From assembly GCA_017577895.1 (NCBI GenBank), contig PKQY01000001.1:44648-108647 (forward strand): DNA of 64,000 bases, in the 5' to 3' direction. This stretch comes from Bacillota bacterium. Its GTDB lineage: Bacteria; Bacillota; Bacilli; ZCTH02-B2. Both the position numbers and the translations under genes were made by a program. Shown here one piece after another: positions 1 through 8,821 of the stretch. Below the pieces are notes generated by a model. That model worked only from the letters and a program-made list of their open reading frames with translations, ran no database searches and had not been told where the DNA came from. The stretch's first letter is position 1, and the number at the start of each line of letters is the position of its first letter.

Positions 1-3000
1 TGAAAAAAGTCATGGTCATCGGTTCCGGTCCCATCGTCATCGGTCAAGCCGCCGAGTTTGACTATGCCGGCACACAAGCGTGCCGGGCGCTGAAAGAAGA
101 AGGGTTGGAAGTCGTCCTCATCAACAGCAACCCGGCGACGATCATGACGGACCCGGGAATGGCCGATCACATTTACGTCGAACCGTTGACGCTGGATTTT
201 GTGACGCGGATTATCCGCAAAGAACGGCCGGACGGTTTGCTGGCGACGCTTGGAGGACAGACGGCCCTGAATTTGGCCATGGAGCTGGAAGAAGAGGGCA
301 TCCTCCGGCAGTATGGCGTCCGCCTTTTGGGAACGAAACTCGATGCCATCCAAATGGCGGAAGACCGCGAGGCGTTCAGACAATTGATGCAGCAGCTGCA
401 ACAACCGATCCCGGACAGCGTCACCGTAAACCGGGTGGAAGATGCGGTGGCCTTTGCGGAGAAAGTCGGTTATCCGGTTGTGGTGCGCCCGGCGTTTACG
501 CTCGGTGGTACCGGCGGCGGCATCGCCGAGGATCGGGAAGACTTAATCGATATCGTCACCAACGGTTTACAGCTCAGCCCGATTGGACAGTGCCTCATCG
601 AGCAGAGTATCCGCGGCTGGAAAGAGATCGAGTTTGAGGTGATCCGGGACAGTGCCGACCATTGTATCGCCGTTTGCAGCATGGAAAACATCGACCCGGT
701 GGGGGTCCACACCGGGGACAGCATCGTCGTGGCTCCTTGCCTGACGCTGTCGGATCGACAAGTCCAAATGCTGCGGGAAGTGGCCATCACCATTGTGCGG
801 GCGCTGGGCATCGAAGGGGGCTGCAACGTCCAGCTGGCACTGGATCCGTCCAGCAACCGGTATTTTGTCATCGAGGTCAACCCCCGATTGAGCCGTTCCA
901 GCGCGCTGGCGTCGAAAGCCAGCGGCTACCCCATCGCCAAAATGGCAACAAAAATCGCCATCGGCTACACGCTGGATGAACTGAAAAATCCGGTGACGGG
1001 ACAGACGTACGCCTTTTTTGAGCCGACGTTGGATTATGTGGTGACGAAAATTCCCCGCTGGCCGTTTGATAAATTTTCCCACGCCAACCGTAAACTGGGA
1101 ACTCAAATGAAAGCGACGGGCGAAGTGATGGCCATCGGCCGCACGTTCGAAGAGTCGCTGCAAAAAGCTGTCCGTTCGTTGGAAATCGGCGCCGACGGCC
1201 TGTTGTTGGCGGAGCATGAAACGTTGCCGGACGACGCGTTGCGTCAGCGGTTGCGTCAACCGGATGACCAGCGGCTGTTCTTGTTGGCGGAGGCGTTCCG
1301 GCGGGGATACAGCGTGGAGGAGATCCACCGTTTGACGGCCATTGATCGGTTTTTCCTGAACAAAATCGCCGGCTTGGTGCAGATGGAGCAGCAGTTGAAA
1401 AACATAGGGGAACAACCGGATCGGACCTTGTTGTGGCAGGCGAAACGGGCCGGTTTTTCCGATTCGCGCATTGCCGCCTTGTGCGGGACGAGTGAAGAAG
1501 CGATTCGGGAACTCCGGAAATCGTACGGCATCCGTCCGGTTTATAAGATGGTGGACACGTGTGCTGGCGAATTTCCTGCCCAGACGCCGTATTACTATTC
1601 GACGTACGCAGAAGAGGATGAATGGCGCCCAGGGACCAAACCGGTCGTGGTCGTATTGGGTTCCGGTCCGATCCGCATCGGTCAAGGCATTGAGTTTGAC
1701 TATGCCACCGTCCACGCCGTGCAGGCCATCCGTGCCGCCGGTCTGGAAGCGGTCATGATCAACAACAACCCAGAGACCGTCTCCACCGATTTTGACATTT
1801 CGGATCGGCTTTATTTTGAACCGTTACACCGCGAAGATGTGCTGCACATTCTCGAAAAAGAACAGCCCATCGGGGTCATCGTGCAATTTGGCGGTCAGAC
1901 GGCGTTGAATTTGGCGGCCGATGTGGAAGCAGCCGGTTACCGCGTGTTGGGAACCTCGCTGGACAGCATCGATACGGCGGAAGACCGCCGGCGGTTTGAA
2001 CAACTGCTCCGTACCTTGAACATACCCCAACCGCCGGGCCGCACCGTTTACGCTGCGGAAGAGGCGCTGGAGGTGGCCCGCGAACTGGGCTTCCCCGTGT
2101 TGGTGCGCCCCTCGTATGTGCTGGGTGGACGAGCCATGGAGATCGTCGACAACGAAGACGAGTTGCGGGAATATATGGAAGAAGCGGTGCGGGCCAGCCA
2201 CGAACATCCGGTGTTGATTGACCGGTACATGCAGGGCAAAGAAGTGGAAGTGGATGCCTTGTCCGATGGGGAGGACGTCCTCATTCCCGGGATGATGGAG
2301 CACATCGAACGGGCCGGGGTGCATTCCGGCGACTCCATCGCCGTCTACCCGCTGCAAAGCATTTCGGCGGCGGCGCAGGAAAAACTGGTGGATTATACCG
2401 TCCGCATCGCCCGAGCGCTGCAAGTGAAAGGCATGCTGAACATTCAATTCGTCGTCGTCCAGGACGATGTCTATGTCATTGAAGTGAACCCGCGGGCTTC
2501 CCGCACCGTGCCGTTTATGAGCAAAGTGACGGGCGTGCCCATGGCCCATCTGGCAACTCAATTGATACTGGGCAAACGTCTTCGGGAATTGGGCTATCCC
2601 GGCGGCGCCCTCCCGGTCCTGGACACGGTGGCGGTGAAAGTGCCGGTCTTTTCCTTCGCCAAGCTGCGGCGGGTCGAACCGACGCTCGGTCCGGAAATGA
2701 AATCGACGGGCGAAGTGATGGGCCGCGACACCGATTTGGCCAAAGCGCTGTACAAAGGATTGTTGGCGGCAGGCATCCGCGTGCCGGAAGAAGGGCGCAT
2801 TTTGGCGACCATTGCCGACAAAGACAAACCGGAGGCGTTGCCGCTGTTGCGGCGCTTCGTCAACTTGGGCTTCCAGTTGGCGGCCACGCAAGGCACGGCG
2901 GACTTTTTGGAGGCCCACGGACTGAAAGTGACCCGCGTCAAAAAGTTGTCGGAAGGCTCGCCCAACATCATCGATGAGATTCGAAAAGGGAAAGTGCAGC

Positions 3001-3206
3001 TGGTGATCAACACGCTAACCCGCGGCAAAGAGCCGCGCAGGGACGGCTTCCGCATCCGCCGGGAAGCGGTGGAAAACGGCGTGCCGTGTTTGACATCGCT
3101 GGATACGGTCGAGGCGTTCCTCACCGTCATCGGGCGCCTGGCCATGCACGTGGAGCCGTTGGGCAAAACGGAAATGCCGGCCTGTTCGTTGAGCCGCGGG
3201 GAATAA
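1..3206 (+). CDS. carB: Carbamoyl-phosphate synthase large subunit (5' end cut by window edge)
   Basis: Makes carbamoyl phosphate from bicarbonate, ATP and ammonia passed on from the small (glutaminase) subunit; first step of cytosolic pyrimidine and arginine synthesis. The reading frame is open to the left edge, with Lys-Lys-Val before the first Met at 12, so about nine N-terminal codons lie outside. Two homologous halves are visible: each has a GSGP(I)xIGQ(A/G)xEFDYA start, an ATP-grasp fold and an EVNPR motif. The C-terminal ~130 residues, ending at the stop, are the MGS-like allosteric domain. About 1070 residues, normal for the family. pyrK follows after 46 bp, so this is the pyrimidine-operon copy. 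UMP/PRPP regulation is likely from the family, but no regulatory site is inside the window. Confidence 0.97.
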   Translation, partial: KKVMVIGSGPIVIGQAAEFDYAGTQACRALKEEGLEVVLINSNPATIMTDPGMADHIYVEPLTLDFVTRIIRKERPDGLLATLGGQTALNLAMELEEEGILRQYGVRLLGTKLDAIQMAEDREAFRQLMQQLQQPIPDSVTVNRVEDAVAFAEKVGYPVVVRPAFTLGGTGGGIAEDREDLIDIVTNGLQLSPIGQCLIEQSIRGWKEIEFEVIRDSADHCIAVCSMENIDPVGVHTGDSIVVAPCLTLSDRQVQMLREVAITIVRALGIEGGCNVQLALDPSSNRYFVIEVNPRLSRSSALASKASGYPIAKMATKIAIGYTLDELKNPVTGQTYAFFEPTLDYVVTKIPRWPFDKFSHANRKLGTQMKATGEVMAIGRTFEESLQKAVRSLEIGADGLLLAEHETLPDDALRQRLRQPDDQRLFLLAEAFRRGYSVEEIHRLTAIDRFFLNKIAGLVQMEQQLKNIGEQPDRTLLWQAKRAGFSDSRIAALCGTSEEAIRELRKSYGIRPVYKMVDTCAGEFPAQTPYYYSTYAEEDEWRPGTKPVVVVLGSGPIRIGQGIEFDYATVHAVQAIRAAGLEAVMINNNPETVSTDFDISDRLYFEPLHREDVLHILEKEQPIGVIVQFGGQTALNLAADVEAAGYRVLGTSLDSIDTAEDRRRFEQLLRTLNIPQPPGRTVYAAEEALEVARELGFPVLVRPSYVLGGRAMEIVDNEDELREYMEEAVRASHEHPVLIDRYMQGKEVEVDALSDGEDVLIPGMMEHIERAGVHSGDSIAVYPLQSISAAAQEKLVDYTVRIARALQVKGMLNIQFVVVQDDVYVIEVNPRASRTVPFMSKVTGVPMAHLATQLILGKRLRELGYPGGALPVLDTVAVKVPVFSFAKLRRVEPTLGPEMKSTGEVMGRDTDLAKALYKGLLAAGIRVPEEGRILATIADKDKPEALPLLRRFVNLGFQLAATQGTADFLEAHGLKVTRVKKLSEGSPNIIDEIRKGKVQLVINTLTRGKEPRRDGFRIRREAVENGVPCLTSLDTVEAFLTVIGRLAMHVEPLGKTEMPACSLSRGE

Positions 3207-3252
3207 GACCGCAGGGAATACGCGGGGAATAAAACAGAAATGAGGTGCCCCG

Positions 3253-4104
3253 ATGATGACGGAACGACTCTTCATGTCCGAGCGTTTGCAACTGATGGAA
3301 GTCGTGCAACAAGAAGCGGTATGTCCGGGCGTTTATCACATGACGTTGCACGTACCGAAACGTTTTCCGGCCCAACCGGGGCAGTTTTTCCACCTGCGGT
3401 GCAGCGACACGGTGTTTCCGTTGCTGCGCCGTCCTATCAGCCTGTTCGATTACGATGAAACCAGTGGGTTGTTGCATTTGTTGTACCGGGTCGACGGGGA
3501 GGGCACGCAATGGCTGAGCCGGCGGGTGCCGGGAGATAAGGTGGACGTGCTCGGGCCGTTAGGCCAAGGGTTTCCGGAGCCGCCGGCCCCGTCTCTTTGC
3601 ACCCTCATCGGCGGCGGCATCGGGATTCCGCCCTTGTATTATTTGGCCAAACGACTGGCAGCAGGCGGCCATCGGCTGCGCATCGTGCTCGGCTTCGCTT
3701 CCGCGCGGTTCAGCTTTTACGTGGAGGCGTTCCGCCGTCTGGGCGAAGTGATGGTAACGACCGAAGACGGCAGTTTGGGCATCCGGGGACGGGTGACCGA
3801 CGGGCTGGCGCAATGGGCGGATACCTCACCGGCGACCGGCACGCTGGAAGTGTACTACGCCTGCGGCCCGTTGCCAATGCTCAAAGCGGTCAAAGCCCAT
3901 TATCGGGAATGGGCCTCACGCCAACGGCAGAACGGGTTCCGTCCGTCTGTCCGCGGGTATCTGTCGTTGGAAGAGCGCATGGGGTGCGGCATCGGAGCTT
4001 GTTTGGCGTGCGTCGTGCCGGCGGCCGGTGCTTCCGACGGACGGAATTACCGGAAAATTTGCGTCGACGGTCCGGTCTTTGAGGCCGACGAGATCGAGCT
4101 GTGA
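3253..4104 (+). CDS. pyrK: Dihydroorotate dehydrogenase B electron-transfer subunit
   Basis: Iron-sulfur flavoprotein that passes electrons from PyrD's FMN through FAD and a [2Fe-2S] centre to NAD+, making class 1B dihydroorotate dehydrogenase with PyrD. The 283-residue product has an N-terminal ferredoxin-reductase beta-barrel with an RRPISL flavin motif, a nucleotide-binding GGGIGIPPLYY segment near residue 120, and a C-terminal cluster-binding stretch with cysteines in a CGIGACLAC pattern plus a later Cys in KICVDGP. The start at 3253 follows a GAGGTG ribosome site; an in-frame Met at 3283 is a less likely alternative. pyrD begins 12 bp after the stop, consistent with making a 1:1 complex. 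Confidence 0.96.
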   Translation: MMTERLFMSERLQLMEVVQQEAVCPGVYHMTLHVPKRFPAQPGQFFHLRCSDTVFPLLRRPISLFDYDETSGLLHLLYRVDGEGTQWLSRRVPGDKVDVLGPLGQGFPEPPAPSLCTLIGGGIGIPPLYYLAKRLAAGGHRLRIVLGFASARFSFYVEAFRRLGEVMVTTEDGSLGIRGRVTDGLAQWADTSPATGTLEVYYACGPLPMLKAVKAHYREWASRQRQNGFRPSVRGYLSLEERMGCGIGACLACVVPAAGASDGRNYRKICVDGPVFEADEIEL

Positions 4105-4116
4105 GGAGGGTGCAGG

Positions 4117-5064
4117 ATGGGGCAGCCGTTGGATGCATCTTGCCTTGAAGTCAATCTGGCCGGGATCACCTTGCGCAATCCGGTGATGCCCGCATCCGGT
4201 TGTTTCGGTTTCGGCCGAGAGTATGCCCGTTTTTACGACTTGTCGGTGTTGGGGGCCGTTGTCGTCAAGGCGACCACGGTAGAACCGCGATACGGCAATC
4301 CGACGCCCCGGGTGGCCGAAACCCCGGCTGGGATGCTGAATGCCATCGGGTTGCAAAATCCCGGTTTGGATAAAGTCGTTAATGAAGAACTGCCCTGGCT
4401 GGCCCAGTACGACGTTCCCGTCATCGCCAACATCGCCGGAAACACGGAAGAGGAGTACGTCCGACTGGCGGATGTGCTGTCTCGACAGCCCAACGTGAAG
4501 GCCATCGAAATGAACATTTCTTGTCCCAACGTGAAAGTGGGGGGCATCGCCTTCGGTACGGATCCGAAGATGGCAGCCCAGCTGACAAAAGCGGTGGTGG
4601 CGGTCAGCCAAGTGCCGGTGTTTGTCAAACTGTCGCCCAACGTGACCGACATTGTGGAAATAGCTCTGCGGGTGGAGGATGCGGGGGCTCACGGGCTGTC
4701 CATGATCAACACGTTGGTGGGCATGCGCATCGACATCCGCCGCCGAAAACCCGTGTTGGCCAACGTCACCGGAGGGCTGTCGGGACCGGCCATCAAACCC
4801 ATCGCTTTGCGCATGATCTGGGAAGTGAGCCAGCGGGTGAACATTCCCATCATCGGCATGGGGGGCATTATGAACGCCGACGATGTCATCGAATTTTTTC
4901 TCGCCGGCGCATCCGCTGTGGCGGTAGGAACGGCCAATTTTGTCAATCCGAATGTGTGTCCGGAAATTATCCAACAACTGCCGGAGCGTCTGGCCGCGTT
5001 GGGCGTCCGCCGGATTGCCGATTTGACCGGGTTGGCGTGGAAAGAAAGGGGCGACGGAAGTTGA
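4117..5064 (+). CDS. pyrD: Dihydroorotate dehydrogenase, catalytic subunit (class 1B)
   Basis: Oxidises dihydroorotate to orotate, the fourth step of UMP synthesis, using FMN and handing electrons to PyrK. The 315-residue TIM-barrel protein shows the N-terminal PASGCFGFG motif, the active-site loop NISCPNV with catalytic Cys136 (Cys rather than Ser marks class 1), and a C-terminal phosphate-binding GMGGI segment. A strong GAGGAGGG ribosome site precedes the ATG. The last codons overlap or abut the start of pyrF, so translation is probably coupled. The partnership with the adjacent pyrK supports the NAD-linked class 1B assignment over the fumarate-linked 1A form. Confidence 0.97.
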   Translation: MGQPLDASCLEVNLAGITLRNPVMPASGCFGFGREYARFYDLSVLGAVVVKATTVEPRYGNPTPRVAETPAGMLNAIGLQNPGLDKVVNEELPWLAQYDVPVIANIAGNTEEEYVRLADVLSRQPNVKAIEMNISCPNVKVGGIAFGTDPKMAAQLTKAVVAVSQVPVFVKLSPNVTDIVEIALRVEDAGAHGLSMINTLVGMRIDIRRRKPVLANVTGGLSGPAIKPIALRMIWEVSQRVNIPIIGMGGIMNADDVIEFFLAGASAVAVGTANFVNPNVCPEIIQQLPERLAALGVRRIADLTGLAWKERGDGS

Positions 5065-5069
5065 ATCAG

Positions 5070-5795
5070 ATGTCGATGGCAGAGCGTGTCATCATTGCGT
5101 TGGACTTTCCGACGGCGGGGGAAGCCTTGGCGTTTTTGGATCGGGTGCCGCAAGTCCGATACGTCAAAGTCGGCATGGAACTGTTTTACGCTGCCGGGAC
5201 GACGCTGTTGGAGCAGTTGAAACGCCGGGGCTTGCGCATTTTTCTCGATTTGAAACTACACGACATCCCCAACACCGTCGGACGGGCCATGGCGGTGCTG
5301 GCCGGACTGGGGGTGGACATGTTGAACGTCCATGCCGCCGGCGGCCGGGAGATGATGCTGCGGGCCAAAGAAGGCGTTGAGAAGGGTGTCCCGGCGGGCC
5401 AGCCGGCGCCGCGGCTCATCGCGGTGACGCAACTGACCAGCACCGACCAGCAGGTGCTCAACGAAGAACTGGGAATTCCCGGCTCGGTGGAAGAAGCGGT
5501 GCTGCGGTATGCCCGGCTGGCGAAACAGTGCGGTTTGGACGGAGTTGTCGCCTCGCCTTGGGAAGTGGGGACCATCAAGGAAGCGTGCGGCCCGGCGTTT
5601 CTTTGTGTGACGCCGGGCGTGAGGCCTCAGGCGCAAGAAGACGGACAGCGCCGCGACGATCAGCGGCGCATTATGACGCCGCAGGAAGCGTGGCAGGCCG
5701 GCAGCGATTATTTGGTGGTCGGGCGGCCGGTGACCCGCGCTTCCGATCCGGCCCAGGCCTTTGCGGACATTGTTGCACAGTTGCATCGCCCATGA
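5070..5795 (+). CDS. pyrF: Orotidine 5'-phosphate decarboxylase
   Basis: Decarboxylates OMP to UMP, the last step of de novo pyrimidine synthesis. The product is about 241 residues with the typical ALDF start strand and the catalytic LDLKLHDIPNT motif (Asp-Lys-Asp charge network), followed by TPGVRP and a C-terminal VGRP(V)T phosphate-binding loop. The start is a choice between ATG 5070, placed 9 nt after GGAAG, and TTG 5061, which overlaps the pyrD stop and sits 9 nt after AAAGGGG; family length slightly favours 5070. The open frame continues far upstream inside pyrD, but that part is a shadow. Confidence 0.95.
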   Translation: MSMAERVIIALDFPTAGEALAFLDRVPQVRYVKVGMELFYAAGTTLLEQLKRRGLRIFLDLKLHDIPNTVGRAMAVLAGLGVDMLNVHAAGGREMMLRAKEGVEKGVPAGQPAPRLIAVTQLTSTDQQVLNEELGIPGSVEEAVLRYARLAKQCGLDGVVASPWEVGTIKEACGPAFLCVTPGVRPQAQEDGQRRDDQRRIMTPQEAWQAGSDYLVVGRPVTRASDPAQAFADIVAQLHRP

Positions 5796-5841
5796 GAAAA
5801 TGACAGGAAAGACGAATGGATCGAGACTTGGAGGGGTACGG

Positions 5842-6465
5842 GTGCAGAACGAACGACCCATCACGGCAGAAGAAGGCATGGCTATTTTGGAACAGACCGG
5901 CGTGCTCAAACGGGGACACTTTTTGTTGACCTCCGGTTTGCACAGCGACCAATATTTGCAGTGTGCCTTGTTGTTGCAATATCCTTGGCATGCAGAAAAA
6001 GTGTGTCGGGCCCTGGCCGCGCCGTTTTTTGGGCAGTCTATCGATGTCGTCATCGGCCCGGCCATCGGCGGCATCGTGGTGGCCTACGAAACGGCCCGAG
6101 CATTAGGCGCCCGTTATATGCACGCAGAACGGGAAGCGGGCGTCATGACGTTGCGCCGCGGATATCGACTGCAGCCGGGAGAACGGGTGCTGGTGGTGGA
6201 AGATGTGGTGACCACCGGCGGTTCGGTAAAGGAAGTCATTCGCCTCGTTCAAGAGGCCGGCAGCCAGCTGGTGGGCGTGGCGTCCATTGTGGATCGCAGC
6301 GGCGGGCAAGTCGATTTTGGCGTGCCTTTCCATCCGTTTATCCGGTTGAACGTGGCCACGTATGATCCGCATGATTGTCCGTTGTGCCGACAAGGGTTGC
6401 CGGTGGAAAAACCGGGAAGCCGGCAATTTGCGGAACAACCGAATCAAACGGGGGCCAGATCATGA
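5842..6465 (+). CDS. pyrE: Orotate phosphoribosyltransferase
   Basis: Joins orotate to PRPP to give OMP, the fifth step of the pathway. The 207-residue protein carries the PRPP-binding signature VLVVEDVVTTGGS near residues 115-128 and a flexible loop region (AEREAGVMTLRRG) that closes over the substrate. I chose the GTG at 5842 because GGAGGGG lies 6 nt upstream; an ATG at 5761 in the same frame lies inside pyrF and has no ribosome site. The stop overlaps the next start as ATGA (6462-6465), so pyrC translation is coupled to this gene. Confidence 0.95.
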   Translation: MQNERPITAEEGMAILEQTGVLKRGHFLLTSGLHSDQYLQCALLLQYPWHAEKVCRALAAPFFGQSIDVVIGPAIGGIVVAYETARALGARYMHAEREAGVMTLRRGYRLQPGERVLVVEDVVTTGGSVKEVIRLVQEAGSQLVGVASIVDRSGGQVDFGVPFHPFIRLNVATYDPHDCPLCRQGLPVEKPGSRQFAEQPNQTGARS

Positions 6466-7766
6466 AACGGTTGTTCAAAAACGGGTTGTTGCTGGATCCG
6501 GCGTCGGGAACCGAGGCCAAACGGGACATTTTGATCGTGGACGGCAAAGTGGCGCAGATTGCGCCCGAATTGGATGTGTCGGGGGCAGAAGTGGTGGACG
6601 TGGCCGGATGCCTCATCACGCCGGGTTTGATCGACATTCACGTCCATTTGCGGGATCCGGGCTTTCCGGAAAAAGAGACGATTGAAACGGGCACAAAGGC
6701 GGCAGCCGCCGGCGGCTTCACAGCGGTGGTGTGCATGCCCAACACGGCGCCAACGTTAGATTCACCGGAACAGATTCGCTACGTGCTGGAGACGAGTGAA
6801 CGAACGGCAGCGGTTCGGGTCTATCCGTCGGCAAGCTTGACGTACGGCCAGAAAGGCGAACGGCTGACCGATTTACGGGCGTTGAAAGAAGCGGGCGCCG
6901 TGACGTTTACCGAAGACGGCAAAACGGTGATGGATCCCCGCATTTTGTACGAGGCGTTCCGTTGGGCCAAAGAATTGGACATTCCCATCAGCAGTCATTG
7001 CGAAGAGCACCATTTGGTCGACGGCAAAGGGGCCATTCATCGGGGAAAAGTGAGTGAAGCCCTGGGGGATCCCGGCATTCCGGCTCTGGCGGAAGAGTTG
7101 ATCATCGCCCGCGACATCTTGTTTGCGGAAGATACGGGGGCGCGTGTGCACATTCAACATGTCAGCACCGCCCGGGGCGTTCAGCTCATTCGGGAAGCCA
7201 AACAGCGGGGGGTGCGGGTGACGGCCGAAGCGACGCCGCACCATTTTACGCTGACCGATGAGGCGGTGCTGGAGTGGGGGCCGTTGGCGAAAGTGAACCC
7301 GCCCCTTCGAACTGCTGCCGACGTGGAGGCCATCATCCAGGGGCTGGCCGATGGCACGTTGGATTGTATTGCCACGGACCACGCTCCCCATACGGAACAG
7401 GAAAAATCGCGGTCTTTGGCCGAAGCGCCTTTTGGGTTGTTGGGTTTGGAGACGGCGGTGGGACTCGTCTGGACGCGGCTGGTCCATCCCGGACGGTTGA
7501 CGGCCATGGAAGCGGTGCGGAAAATGACAGTAGAACCGGCTAAGGTGATGGGGTTGCCGGGAGGACGGGTGGCTGTCGGGGAAGCCGCCGATTTGACGGT
7601 CATCGATCCTGATGAAGAATGGGTTGTCGACCCCGAGCAATTTTTGTCCAAAAGCCGCAATACCCCTTTTGCCGGCATGACGTTGAAAGGCCGCGTGAAA
7701 ATGACGCTGGTGGCCGGCAAAACGGTGTATGTGGACCGAATTTTCGGTAGGAGGATGCCAGCTTGA
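6462..7766 (+). CDS. pyrC: Dihydroorotase
   Basis: Zinc amidohydrolase that cyclises carbamoyl aspartate to dihydroorotate, the third pathway step. In 434 residues it shows the metal-binding DIHVHLRDPG motif, then EDGKTVMD, SHCEEHH, an IQHVST histidine and the TDHAPH aspartate loop, matching the Bacillus-type class I enzyme length. The ATG overlaps the pyrE stop. Its place is unusual: in Bacillus operons pyrC precedes carA, whereas here it is the distal gene after pyrE. Whether a second pyrC exists upstream cannot be seen. The stop overlaps the TTG start of the next gene. Confidence 0.95.
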   Translation: MKRLFKNGLLLDPASGTEAKRDILIVDGKVAQIAPELDVSGAEVVDVAGCLITPGLIDIHVHLRDPGFPEKETIETGTKAAAAGGFTAVVCMPNTAPTLDSPEQIRYVLETSERTAAVRVYPSASLTYGQKGERLTDLRALKEAGAVTFTEDGKTVMDPRILYEAFRWAKELDIPISSHCEEHHLVDGKGAIHRGKVSEALGDPGIPALAEELIIARDILFAEDTGARVHIQHVSTARGVQLIREAKQRGVRVTAEATPHHFTLTDEAVLEWGPLAKVNPPLRTAADVEAIIQGLADGTLDCIATDHAPHTEQEKSRSLAEAPFGLLGLETAVGLVWTRLVHPGRLTAMEAVRKMTVEPAKVMGLPGGRVAVGEAADLTVIDPDEEWVVDPEQFLSKSRNTPFAGMTLKGRVKMTLVAGKTVYVDRIFGRRMPA

Positions 7767-8806
7767 ACCATTCCCATTGGAATCCGCCTTGGATGCGATG
7801 GTTGTGGGGCGCGCTCTTGATCGTCGGCGGATATTTCATTTTTCCATACCTGTTGCCCTTTCTCATTGCCTTGCTGTTGGCGGTATTGATTGAACCGCTG
7901 GTTCAGGCAGTCCAAAAAACGGGCATCCGCAGCCGGATTGCCGCCACGTGGATCGTGCTGGGCGGGTTGGGGTTGTTTTTGGGACTGGTCATCTATTTTT
8001 CGTTCACGCGTATTTTTGTGGAATTGGTTGCCATTTACGAAAAGTCACCGTATTATTTGACGGAAGTGGAAAACTGGGTGTCCGATTGGCTGGCGTACAT
8101 CCCGCCGGAGACACTCGAGACGCTGCAAAGGCAAGTGACCAGCAGCTTTTCCAACTGGCTCAGCAATTCCAGTGTGTTGTTGGGCCGATCGGCGTCGGCT
8201 TTTGTCAATTTTGCATCGGCCTTGCCGGGGATGATCATTCTCACCTTGTTAACTTTTTTGGCATTTGTGCTCATCAGCATGCACCTGCCCCAGTTAAAAG
8301 CCCAGTTTTACCAATGGTTCGCCCCGGAATCCCATGAAAAACTGGACATCATTTTGCGAGAATTGAACCGGGGCATCATCGGTTATATTCGGGGGCAAGT
8401 GTTGATCGCCGTCGTCATTTTTGCGATGACGTTCGTCGGGCTTCTGTTGCTCCGGGTACCGTACGCGCTGGCCATTGCTGCAGTCATCGCCGTCGTCGAT
8501 TTTTTGCCGTTTCTCGGTTCGGGGCTCGTTTTGCTCCCGTGGGCGGTTTGGGCGCTGTTTAAACACGAATTGTTTTTCGGCATCGGTTTAATCGTCGTCT
8601 ATGTCGCCATTACGTTGCTCCGGCGCATCATTGAGCCGAAAGTGCTGGGGGACAGCCTCGGCATCAGCACGTTGGCCGTGTTGCTCAGCATGGTGCTCGG
8701 CTTTTCATTTATGGGCGTGTTGGGTTTGTTGGTGGGGCCCGCCGTGGCCGTCGTCTTGAAAGCGTTTCGGAAAGCGGGTTTTTTCCAATTTCAAATTCGC
8801 CTGTGA
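7763..8806 (+). CDS. AI-2E family transporter (YtvI/PerM-like membrane protein)
   Basis: Polytopic inner-membrane protein of 347 residues with an N-terminal pair of hydrophobic helices, a central soluble stretch (about residues 90-145) and a C-terminal set of membrane helices including DFLPFLGSG and LGDSLGIS-type family motifs. The family includes quorum-signal exporters, Na+/H+ antiporters and the sporulation protein YtvI, so the substrate cannot be assigned. TTG at 7763 is the start because GGAGG lies 8 nt before it; it overlaps the pyrC stop. Co-transcription with pyrC looks likely, but no pyrimidine role is known for the family. Confidence 0.85.
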   Translation: MNHSHWNPPWMRWLWGALLIVGGYFIFPYLLPFLIALLLAVLIEPLVQAVQKTGIRSRIAATWIVLGGLGLFLGLVIYFSFTRIFVELVAIYEKSPYYLTEVENWVSDWLAYIPPETLETLQRQVTSSFSNWLSNSSVLLGRSASAFVNFASALPGMIILTLLTFLAFVLISMHLPQLKAQFYQWFAPESHEKLDIILRELNRGIIGYIRGQVLIAVVIFAMTFVGLLLLRVPYALAIAAVIAVVDFLPFLGSGLVLLPWAVWALFKHELFFGIGLIVVYVAITLLRRIIEPKVLGDSLGISTLAVLLSMVLGFSFMGVLGLLVGPAVAVVLKAFRKAGFFQFQIRL

Positions 8807-8821
8807 TGGAAGTGGTGACGC

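Noticed and set aside
567..1715. 382-codon minus-strand open frame opposite carB
   Set aside because: It lies wholly inside carB, has no ribosome site and reads as low-complexity His/Arg/Gln sequence typical of an antisense shadow of a GC-rich gene.
1824..2918. 364-codon minus-strand open frame opposite carB
   Set aside because: Same kind of shadow: His/Gln/Arg-rich, no family motif, fully inside a conserved gene.
3207..3252. Possible PyrR attenuator before pyrK
   Set aside because: The gap is 46 bp with no anti-antiterminator or terminator pattern; any pyr attenuators would lie upstream of the window.
3916..4977. 353-codon minus-strand frame across pyrK and pyrD
   Set aside because: Covers the convincing genes pyrK and pyrD and has no protein-like pattern.
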